Shown: positions 1 through 7,274 of the stretch, one piece after another
How the letters are laid out: every line of letters starts with the position of its first letter
Position numbering within the stretch: position 1 is the first letter of the stretch
Source: DRPN01 sp964599235
GTDB taxonomy: Bacteria > Bacteroidota > Bacteroidia > Bacteroidales > VadinHA17
Length of the DNA stretch: 20,854 bases
Assembly: GCA_964599235.1 (NCBI GenBank)
Contig: CAZRDX010000033.1
Span: 1-20,854, forward strand
Direction: 5' to 3'
Notes under the pieces: generated by a model
Databases searched by the model: none
The model's input: only the letters and a program-made list of their open reading frames with translations
What the model was told of the DNA's origin: nothing
Made by a program: the position numbers and the translations under genes

Positions 1-1314
1 CTGGGCGGAGCCATCTGGGCCGGCATCGACGATGTCTTCTATCTTCCTTCCGGAAAGGCTGTGGGATACGGCGAATGGGGTGTCATCGACGGCTGGCGCA
101 GGAAGAAGCCGGAGTATTACCACATGAAGAAAACCTATACCCCTGTCCGTATCATCACCAGGCAGGTCCCGCTGCCGGCACAGAACGAACCGCTGCGTCT
201 GGAGGTGGAGAACCGTTTCGACTTTACCGATCTGTCCGAGTGTCGTTTTCTTTGGGAGGTGCAGGGTCATCAGGGAGAGGCCTTCCTTCATCTGCCGCCC
301 CACCAGGCAGGCATCTTGCGTATCGACCCGGGTGTTCTCCTGCACGAGGGTGACCTGATGACGCTTACGGTGATCTCCCCCCAGGGACATGAAGTGGAGA
401 AAGAGGTGATCACCATCGGGAAAAGAAAGAAAGCTGAAGAAGAAACCGTCGTCACGGCAACACAGGACGACCTGAAGGTGGACAGCACAGAGACCTTTTA
501 TCTGATACGGGAAGGGGATCTCGTCTGGAAGATAGATCGCGGCAGCGGGCTGATCCTTGCGGCCGGTACCGAGGGGAGGCCCCTTCTCACCGGCGGTCCG
601 CAGCTGATGATGCTGCCCCTTAAAACGGGACCCTGTGTCACCGACTACAAGCTTGATATCCCGCCGCTCAACAACCTGTGCCACGACCGCCGGGCCGACA
701 GCATCGTACTGCATCAAAAGAACGATACCGTGGTCATAGCCATGAAAATACGCTGGTTCGAGGCGTATGGCAAGATGGAATACCTCATCACGCCGGGAGG
801 GAAGATGACCGTCCGGTACGATCTGGTCTCGGACATCAAGATCAACCCGCGGCAGTGGGGGATGGTGTTTACGACCGGCAGGAAAATGGAACATCTGAAA
901 TGGGAACGCCGGGGGCTCTGGACCCTCTATCCAGAGGATCACATCGGACGTACGGAAGGCGAGGCTGTGCCTTTCCTGCAGGGATCGTACCGGCCGCCGG
1001 TTTTCGGGAAGAATCCCGGACATCCTTGGAAGGATGATGCCAATGAGCTGGGGTCGAATGATTTCCGTTCGTCCAGGGAGAACATCTATTATGCTTCCCT
1101 CACCGACGGGCAGGGTTACGGTGTGAAGGTGCTCGGAGGAGGACACCAGACTTTCCGGGCCTGGGTGGATGGGGACCACATCTCTTTCCTGGTGGCCGGC
1201 TTCTCCACCGGCGGAGGGGATCTTTTCTTCTCGTCCCATTACCGCAGTGAACGCAGACCCCTGCAAAGAGGCAGTGCCTTCTCGGGCACGGCCACGGTCG
1301 TTCTGTTACCTTGA
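1..1314 (+). CDS. GH2 family glycoside hydrolase (LacZ-like), 5'-truncated by window edge
   Basis: The reading frame is open from base 1, so the start lies upstream; 437 residues are visible. The first residues (GGAIWAGIDD, then GEWGVIDGWRRKKPEYYHMK) resemble the end of a GH2 TIM barrel, where beta-galactosidases carry a similar G-x-I-W-D stretch before a conserved 'kP.yy.vk' strand. A beta-sandwich region follows (about residues 50-135), then a segment like the LacZ small-chain domain (F-Y-L-I-R-E-G-D-L, then LLTGGPQLMMLPL and a stretch around W-F-E-A-Y-G). The family hydrolyses beta-linked sugars, often galactosides, from glycan ends. The catalytic Glu residues are upstream of the window, so the exact substrate cannot be judged. 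The stop lies 36 bp before the next GH2 gene, which indicates one operon. GH2 membership is fairly sure; beta-galactosidase activity is inference. Confidence 0.85.
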   Translation: MGGAIWAGIDDVFYLPSGKAVGYGEWGVIDGWRRKKPEYYHMKKTYTPVRIITRQVPLPAQNEPLRLEVENRFDFTDLSECRFLWEVQGHQGEAFLHLPPHQAGILRIDPGVLLHEGDLMTLTVISPQGHEVEKEVITIGKRKKAEEETVVTATQDDLKVDSTETFYLIREGDLVWKIDRGSGLILAAGTEGRPLLTGGPQLMMLPLKTGPCVTDYKLDIPPLNNLCHDRRADSIVLHQKNDTVVIAMKIRWFEAYGKMEYLITPGGKMTVRYDLVSDIKINPRQWGMVFTTGRKMEHLKWERRGLWTLYPEDHIGRTEGEAVPFLQGSYRPPVFGKNPGHPWKDDANELGSNDFRSSRENIYYASLTDGQGYGVKVLGGGHQTFRAWVDGDHISFLVAGFSTGGGDLFFSSHYRSERRPLQRGSAFSGTATVVLLP

Positions 1315-1350
1315 CCGGCCGTCCGGGGAAAGGAGTGGTACAGAAAAAAT

Positions 1351-3978
1351 ATGATCCAAATGAAGAACAGAATTCTCAGGGGGGTGGTACTGGCCGTCGT
1401 GCTTATAACGGCAGCATGCACCTCCGGTGTCAGGGAAAGCAGCTATCCTTCCGAGCGTTATCTTCGTGAAGGATGGAAGATCCAAAGTGCCGACTCGGTG
1501 GAGGCGGACGGGACGGTGATCAGCACCTCCGCCTGTGATACCGGGAAATGGTACGAGGCCCGTGTGCCGGGTACCGTCCTGCGCAACCTCCTCGACAACG
1601 GCTTCTGGCCCGACATCTTTCGCGATGACAACCTGGCGAAAGTGCCGGAAGAACCGTTCAGAAAGAACTGGTGGTACCGGAAGGTGTTCTCCCTGTCTGA
1701 GGTACCTCCTTCGCTGATCGTCCATTTCGGGGGGATCAATTACCGCGCCAACATCTGGTTCAACGGACATCTTGTTGCTGACAGCAGCACCGTTGTCAAC
1801 AGTTTCCGGCGTTTTGCCTTTGATCTGACGAAATGGGCGGTGAAAGGTGAGAATGTGCTGGCGGTGGAGGTGGTGCCGCCCCGTGCCGGGGACTTTACCG
1901 TCGGTTTTGTGGACTGGAATCCCGAGCCGCCGGACCGCAACATGGGGCTGTTCCGGCCGGTATGGCTGGAGAGCAACGGGGGCGTGGAGGTGTCGGAGCC
2001 GTTCGTGGCGACCTCGCTGGAGAAGGATCACTCAAGGGCCATGCTCACTGCCTCGGTGAAGGTGACCAACCGCACATCACGACCGGTGAAAGGCGAAGTC
2101 CTTCTGCGGCTGGAGGGGAGGATGATGAGCCAGCAGATCGGGCTTGCCCCCGGTGAAGAGCGAAAGGTGCTGTTCGACCCCCGCACTTACAGCGGGCTGG
2201 TCGTCAGGAACCCCAAGTTGTGGTGGCCTCATACCTTCGGGACCCCGCATCTCTGTCATGCCGCTTTTTCCTTTGTGGAAGGAGATAAAGTGTTGGATAC
2301 GAAAAAGATCCGTTTCGGGATCCGGACGGTCTCGAGCGAGATGACCCCGGAAGGATACCGTCTGTTCCGTATCAACGGGAAGAGGATACAGATCCACGGG
2401 GGTGGCTGGACCGACAGGATGATGCTGGACGATACACCGGAGAGCGTGCGTTCGCAGCTTGCTTACGTGAAGGATGTGGGGTTGAACGCCATCCGGCTGG
2501 AAGGGTTCTGGGGCAACAGCCAGACACTGTACGACCTGTGTGACAGCATGGGGATCCTGATCATGGCCGGCTGGAGCTGCCACTGGGAATGGCCCAACCT
2601 GCTAGGTAAACCTACCGACCGCAAGTATGGGGGGATCCTCACCGACGACGAGATCGACATGATGAGCGAAGCCTGGAAAGACCAGGTGGTCTGGCTGCGT
2701 AACCATCCTTCCGTTTTCCTCTGGCTGACGGGAAGCGACCTGCAGCCCAAGCCGGAAGCGGAACGCCGGTACCTGGCTGTGCTGAAGGAGTATGACACTA
2801 CACGGGTCTGTATCGGCTCGGCCAAGACCACCACTACGCTGGCAGGCCCCACAGGGGTGAAGATGCTGGGCCCCTATGCTTATGTGCCGCCGGTATATTG
2901 GTTCCGGGATACTTCGTCAGGCGGAGCATACGGCTTTGCCACGGAGATAGGCCCGGGGGTGCAGGTGCCGCCGGAACAGAGCATCAGGAAGATGCTGTCG
3001 GAAGAACACTGGTGGCCCATCGATACCATGTGGAACTACCATTGCGGACGAGGCCACTTCGGTACCCTCGACAGGTTCACCTGCGCTCTCCGGGAACGCT
3101 ACGGTGATTTCAACAGCCTGGGATCGTTCGAGAGGAAAGCCCAGGTGCTCAACTATGAGCTGATGCGGCCCATGTTCGAGGCCTATTCCGCACGGCGTTA
3201 TACGGCCACGGGCATCATCCTCTGGATGCTCAACTCAGCCTGGCCGGAAATGTACTGGCAGCTCTACGATTATTACCTGCATCCCAATGCGGCCTACTAT
3301 GGTGCCAAAAAGGCTCTTCGCCCCCACCATATCGTGTATGACTACGACCGCAAAGCCCTGTATGCCGTCAGTGATGTGGCCGGGGAGCCGATGAACGCCC
3401 GCCTCCGCGTCAGGATCTACGATAGCCGTTCGAACCTGAAATACGAAAAGGAGCTGACGGTGACCCTGGAGCCTGACAGCTCGAAGGAGGTGCTGGATGT
3501 GAAAGATCTTCTTCTTCCCGGCATCACCTTCCTGGATACACGCCTCACCGGCAGCGACGGAGAGGAGGTGGACCGCAACTTTTACTGGCTCTCCTCGAAA
3601 GAGGATGTGGTCGACTGGGGTTACGATGGCCCTTTTTCGTGGGTGCATACCCCTTCCCTGAAGTATGCCGATTTCAGGGCACTCAATACCATGCCGCCGG
3701 CGAAGGTCTCCGGAAAGATGGTCCAAGGACAGGAAATAGAGCAGGATGTCCGTTTTGAGGTTCTGCTGGAGAATGCCGGTGACCACATCGCCTTCTTTGT
3801 CCATGCCGACATTGTGGACCAAAAGAACGGGGAGACGATCCTGCCGGTGCGCTGGTCGGACAACTACATCTCGCTGCTGCCTCACGAAAAGAGATCCCTT
3901 ACGGCCATCATTCCCCGGAAAGCAATGACGGGTCATGCACCCGCACTGAAGCTGACAGGATATAACCTGGAGGAGTGA
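1351..3978 (+). CDS. GH2 lipoprotein, exo-beta-D-glucosaminidase / beta-mannosidase type
   Basis: An 875-residue GH2 enzyme with a lipoprotein signal: basic N-terminus, hydrophobic core and lipobox I-T-A-A-C with the lipidated Cys at residue 23. It is probably membrane-anchored and may be surface-exposed. Visible layout: jelly-roll sugar-binding domain (about 40-190, including WWYRKVF and HFGGINYRANIWFNG), Ig-like sandwich (about 200-300), TIM barrel (about 310-600) and C-terminal Ig-like domains. The acid/base motif reads N451-H-P-S-V-F-L-W-L-T-G-S-D463, with Asp rather than the common Glu; the likely nucleophile is E532 in T-E-I-G-P-G. An Asp/Glu pair about 70 residues apart matches the exo-beta-D-glucosaminidase subfamily (CsxA-like), which removes glucosamine from chitosan-type chains. 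Plant-type endo-beta-mannosidases are related, so the substrate is inferred. A second ATG at 1360 is possible; AGGAG lies at 1331-1335. Operon with the upstream GH2 gene. Confidence 0.9.
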   Translation: MIQMKNRILRGVVLAVVLITAACTSGVRESSYPSERYLREGWKIQSADSVEADGTVISTSACDTGKWYEARVPGTVLRNLLDNGFWPDIFRDDNLAKVPEEPFRKNWWYRKVFSLSEVPPSLIVHFGGINYRANIWFNGHLVADSSTVVNSFRRFAFDLTKWAVKGENVLAVEVVPPRAGDFTVGFVDWNPEPPDRNMGLFRPVWLESNGGVEVSEPFVATSLEKDHSRAMLTASVKVTNRTSRPVKGEVLLRLEGRMMSQQIGLAPGEERKVLFDPRTYSGLVVRNPKLWWPHTFGTPHLCHAAFSFVEGDKVLDTKKIRFGIRTVSSEMTPEGYRLFRINGKRIQIHGGGWTDRMMLDDTPESVRSQLAYVKDVGLNAIRLEGFWGNSQTLYDLCDSMGILIMAGWSCHWEWPNLLGKPTDRKYGGILTDDEIDMMSEAWKDQVVWLRNHPSVFLWLTGSDLQPKPEAERRYLAVLKEYDTTRVCIGSAKTTTTLAGPTGVKMLGPYAYVPPVYWFRDTSSGGAYGFATEIGPGVQVPPEQSIRKMLSEEHWWPIDTMWNYHCGRGHFGTLDRFTCALRERYGDFNSLGSFERKAQVLNYELMRPMFEAYSARRYTATGIILWMLNSAWPEMYWQLYDYYLHPNAAYYGAKKALRPHHIVYDYDRKALYAVSDVAGEPMNARLRVRIYDSRSNLKYEKELTVTLEPDSSKEVLDVKDLLLPGITFLDTRLTGSDGEEVDRNFYWLSSKEDVVDWGYDGPFSWVHTPSLKYADFRALNTMPPAKVSGKMVQGQEIEQDVRFEVLLENAGDHIAFFVHADIVDQKNGETILPVRWSDNYISLLPHEKRSLTAIIPRKAMTGHAPALKLTGYNLEE

Positions 3979-4124
3979 CGGGATAGGTGAGCAAGAACCA
4001 AGAAACAAGAGTACAGAACGTCAGAGCATAGAGTGTGGAACAAGTCGCAGCGGAGGGGGAGCAGAGGGCGGAAACAGCTGAACCGAATATTGACCCGATC
4101 TTTCTTCAGAAAAATATACATGAG

Positions 4125-5669
4125 ATGAGAAAAGGAAAGAGGAAAACATTACGGGAGATGAGGATCCTGCGATGGAGCCTTATTTTTTTGGTGCTCCTGA
4201 TGTTCGCGGCTTGCGGTGGCAGGCAGGATGAGCGGGCAGGTTCCGGTGATACAGGCCCCCTCCGCCTTCATCCCGCGAATCCCCACTATTTCCTCTACCG
4301 GGGAAAGACGATGGTGCTGGTCTCGTCGGCCGAACACTACGGGGCAGTGATCAACCTTGATTTTGATTACCGGAAATATCTGGAGACCCTTGCATCCGAA
4401 GGAATGAACTATACGCGGATCTTCACGGGGACCTACTTCGAGGTGCCGGGGGAGAGCTTTCATATCGAGCACAACACCCTTGCACCGGAAAAAGGAAGGG
4501 TGGTCACACCATGGAGAACGATACAGGGGGATGACGGGAAAGTTCGCTACGATCTTTCACAGTGGAACGATGCCTACTTCAGGCGGCTGAAGGATTTTCT
4601 CAGCCTGGCCCGTGAGAAGGGGATCATTGTGGAGATCACCCTTTTTTCGTCTGTTTATACGGATAGGATGTGGGAGATCTGTCCCGAGAACCCTGCCAAC
4701 AACATCAATGTGGATACTCCGCTTGTGATGAGTGAGGTACACATCCTGAACAATGGCAATCTTTTCAGTTACCAGGCTGCCCTGGTGAGGAAGCTGGTGA
4801 ATGAGCTGAACGGGTTTGACAACTTTTTCTTTGAGATCCAGAACGAGCCGTGGTCCGATCACGGGGTGGTGGTCGACGATATCCTAAACCGGGAGGATCT
4901 CAGCAAAGACAACTGGGCGATGCAGGTGGTTTTTGCCGATACTGCCTCGATGGCCTGGCAGGACAGCATTGCGGCCATCATAGCGGCTGAGGAGGATAAG
5001 CTGCCCAACAGGCATCTGATCGCCTGGAACTATGCCAATTATGGTGCACCGGTGCCGGAGGTGAACGAGCACATCTCCATCCTTAACTTCCATTATGCCT
5101 GGCCAAGAGTGGTTCGATGGAACGAACATTTCGGCCGGGTCATCGGTTTCGACGAGTCAGGGTTTGCTGGCTCGGCGGACAGAGTGTACCGCCGTCAGGC
5201 ATGGAAGTTCATGCTCAGCGGAGGAGGGTTGTTCAATAATCTGGATTATTCTTTTTTCGTAGGCCATGAAGATGGCACCGGCGTGAACCACGCCCCCGGA
5301 GGGGGGAGCAGGGAACTGCGCCGCCAGCTCAGGGTCCTGAGAGATTTTCTTGAGAGCTTCCCCCTGGAGAGGATGCATCCTGACTGTGATGCGGTGGCCG
5401 CTTCGCCGGGATTGATCCCGTATGTCCTCTCGGACGGGAACGGAGTGTTTGCCGTCTACATCAAAGCTACAGGCACCCGTCACAGCAGGCTGGTGCTGCG
5501 TACCGGCGCCGGGACCTATCGGGTCACCTTCCTGAACCCTCTCACGGGTCGGTACAGCGAATCACGTACATGTACGGCCCGGGATGGTCTGCTGAGTATC
5601 GATGTGTCTGTTCCTGAGGGCGAGACGGCTATCCGGGTGGTGCCCTCCGGCTCCTCGTCCGGCCGGTGA
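4125..5669 (+). CDS. Clan GH-A (GH5-like) glycoside hydrolase lipoprotein
   Basis: Starting at 4125 gives 514 residues with a good lipoprotein signal: basic MRKGKRKTLR, hydrophobic SLIFLVLLMF, lipobox F-A-A-C with Cys30. The open frame extends upstream to 4035, but those residues are hydrophilic and would bury the signal; ATG 4158 is a shorter alternative. The following Q-D-E near Cys30 loosely resembles acidic lipoprotein surface-export signals of Bacteroidota (inference). The body looks like a (beta/alpha)8 barrel: Y-L-E-T-L-A-S-E-G-M-N-Y-T-R-I-F early, a typical GH-A acid/base motif F-F-E-I-Q-N-E241-P-W, and a second Glu, E344, in G-F-D-E-S-G that fits the nucleophile. A C-terminal beta domain (about 430-510, G-T-Y-R-V-T-F-L-N-P-L-T-G-R-Y) resembles those of DUF4038-type enzymes. 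Substrate unknown. It lies 146 bp after the GH2 gene on the same strand, with no promoter motif seen between. Confidence 0.82.
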   Translation: MRKGKRKTLREMRILRWSLIFLVLLMFAACGGRQDERAGSGDTGPLRLHPANPHYFLYRGKTMVLVSSAEHYGAVINLDFDYRKYLETLASEGMNYTRIFTGTYFEVPGESFHIEHNTLAPEKGRVVTPWRTIQGDDGKVRYDLSQWNDAYFRRLKDFLSLAREKGIIVEITLFSSVYTDRMWEICPENPANNINVDTPLVMSEVHILNNGNLFSYQAALVRKLVNELNGFDNFFFEIQNEPWSDHGVVVDDILNREDLSKDNWAMQVVFADTASMAWQDSIAAIIAAEEDKLPNRHLIAWNYANYGAPVPEVNEHISILNFHYAWPRVVRWNEHFGRVIGFDESGFAGSADRVYRRQAWKFMLSGGGLFNNLDYSFFVGHEDGTGVNHAPGGGSRELRRQLRVLRDFLESFPLERMHPDCDAVAASPGLIPYVLSDGNGVFAVYIKATGTRHSRLVLRTGAGTYRVTFLNPLTGRYSESRTCTARDGLLSIDVSVPEGETAIRVVPSGSSSGR

Positions 5670-5748
5670 TCACGGTATGTTCCGCCATCCCGGATGAGCG
5701 TTGCCCGGGACCGGAGAATGGATCATGCAAAGGCCGGAAAGTGCGGGA

Positions 5749-6627
5749 TCAGAGCTTTTCCATTTCCTTCCGTATCTTTTCCGATACCTGGTCGTTCACG
5801 CTCACCAGCGGAAGACGGAGCTTGTTCTCGATGATGCCCATCCTGTTGAGCACCGCTTTGATGCCGCCGGGGTTGCCGTCGGCAAAGAGGAGGTTGATGA
5901 GAGGCAGGTATTTCAGTTGCAGCGCGGAAGCCGTATCCATATTACCGTTCAGGGCTGCATGGACCATCTCACGGAAGGGGACGGGATAGGCATTGGCGGC
6001 CACAGAAATAACGCCGGCACCGCCCAGGGCCATCATCGGAACGATCAGCGCATCATCGCCGGAGATGACGAGAAAATCTTCGGGCTTGTCCCGGAGGATC
6101 GCCATGATCTGTGACATGTTCCCTGAAGCCTCTTTGATCGCCGTGATGTTCTCACATCCGTGGGCCAGCTCCAGAGTCACGGAAGCAGGGATGTTCACCC
6201 CCGTGCGTCCGGGAACGTTGTAGAGGATCACGGGCACGGGAGAGGCGGAAGAGATGGTGCGGTAATGTTCATAAAGCCCGCGGGGCGTGGGTTTGTTGTA
6301 GTACGGGGCCACCGAGAGAATGGCATCGGCCTGTTCCAGATCGAACTGCCGCATCATATCCAGCACATGATGGGTGTTGTTGCCGCCTATGCCCACCACA
6401 ATGGGTACCCGGTGACCGGTGTGCTCCGTGACATAATCCACCACAGCCCTTTTCTCATCCTTGTTCAGGGTCACCGACTCGCCCGTGGTGCCCAATACCA
6501 CCAGATAATCCACACCTCCTTCCAGCAGATGGTCGAGCAGACGCCCCAATGCCGGGAAATCCACACTCCCGTCACCGCGGAACGGCGTCACGATGGCTAC
6601 TCCAAGACCTGTGAGTTTCTCTTTCAT
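5749..6627 (-). CDS. dapA: 4-hydroxy-tetrahydrodipicolinate synthase
   Basis: A 292-residue cytoplasmic TIM-barrel enzyme, the family's usual length. DapA condenses pyruvate with L-aspartate-4-semialdehyde, the first committed step toward diaminopimelate and lysine. Key residues can be read: G-T-T-G-E-S at 46-51 (T47 corresponds to E. coli T44), Y110 in Y-Y-N-K-P, Y136 in Y-N-V-P-G-R-T-G with R141 (pyruvate binding), and the Schiff-base lysine K165 in A-I-K-E-A-S-G-N. G-D-D-A-L at about 195 is also typical. It starts 52 bp after the stop of the DUF6913 gene on the same strand, so it is likely cotranscribed with it and with ligA. Paralogues such as N-acetylneuraminate lyase share the fold, but the GTTGES and YNVPGRTG motifs favour DapA. 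Confidence 0.96.
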   Translation of the reverse strand: MKEKLTGLGVAIVTPFRGDGSVDFPALGRLLDHLLEGGVDYLVVLGTTGESVTLNKDEKRAVVDYVTEHTGHRVPIVVGIGGNNTHHVLDMMRQFDLEQADAILSVAPYYNKPTPRGLYEHYRTISSASPVPVILYNVPGRTGVNIPASVTLELAHGCENITAIKEASGNMSQIMAILRDKPEDFLVISGDDALIVPMMALGGAGVISVAANAYPVPFREMVHAALNGNMDTASALQLKYLPLINLLFADGNPGGIKAVLNRMGIIENKLRLPLVSVNDQVSEKIRKEMEKL

Positions 6628-6679
6628 GGTTCCTGCTCATATGATCGGTTTGACTTTCGGTAAAGATTGCCCGACGGGA

Positions 6680-7237
6680 TCAGTATAGACTGGCCAGTTC
6701 GGGACGATTGATCGTTTCCAGATACCGTGTGACCACTTCGATGAAATATTCGAGCGAATCATCCTTCTCCAGTGAGAGCATCATGTCGGCATAAGGATCA
6801 CCTTCCCTGTACCGGCTCACTTTGAAACGTGCAGGAGAAGTGCCACGGATGAAATCGAAAACAAAATGGTCGGTCAGGCTCAGGTCGATAAGGATATCAA
6901 AAGGGGTCTTGATGAATCGTACCACATCTTTTTCCACAGGCCTCCCGTACCAGTTCAGGTCTTTTTTGCAGAAATAGATGAAGTCTTTCCTGAAAAGATA
7001 ATGGGCAGGGACCTCTTTGGCATTGATGAAACCCAGCACCCATACTTTCCTGCCCCGTTTCATCAGCTCCATGTGGAACTCCAGGATGGTATCCAGAGTG
7101 GCAGGGTCGGTGGCATCATAGACGATGCCGATGGTCCTGCCTGTCTTCAGGTTGAAGACATGCCTCTTCCGGTGCATCTTCCTGCGGATCCTCCGGATCA
7201 TATATGAGCCGACCTTTGTTTTGAGTTTTTTGCACAT
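6680..7237 (-). CDS. DUF6913 family protein of unknown function
   Basis: A 185-residue protein when started at ATG 7237 (MCKKLKTKVG). The frame extends four codons to a TTG at 7249, a less likely start. The N-terminus is strongly basic (M-I-R-R-I-R-R-K-M-H-R-K-R) with no signal peptide or membrane segment, so it is probably cytoplasmic and may bind RNA or DNA by charge (inference). The body alternates hydrophobic strands and helices: T-G-R-T-I-G-I-V-Y-D-A-T-D near residue 35, V-W-V-L-G-F-I-N, D-I-L-I-D-L-S-L. It resembles the Bacteroidota-specific DUF6913 family, whose function I do not know. It lies between ligA (about 37 bp upstream) and dapA (52 bp downstream) on the same strand, suggesting cotranscription. 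The family assignment comes from recalled resemblance and context, not a search. Confidence 0.82.
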   Translation of the reverse strand: MCKKLKTKVGSYMIRRIRRKMHRKRHVFNLKTGRTIGIVYDATDPATLDTILEFHMELMKRGRKVWVLGFINAKEVPAHYLFRKDFIYFCKKDLNWYGRPVEKDVVRFIKTPFDILIDLSLTDHFVFDFIRGTSPARFKVSRYREGDPYADMMLSLEKDDSLEYFIEVVTRYLETINRPELASLY

Positions 7238-7274
7238 TTGAAGGTGCAATATAAAAAAATCCCCTGCCTCCCGG

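Noticed and set aside
4035..4124. Upstream extension of the GH-A lipoprotein to an ATG at 4035.
   Set aside because: The extra residues are hydrophilic, come from the purine-rich spacer, and would place the lipoprotein signal internally.
5688..5710. A TCCCGG...CCGGGA inverted repeat between the convergent GH-A and dapA genes, considered as a terminator.
   Set aside because: The stem is only 6 bp with an 11-nt loop and no T-run follows on either strand.
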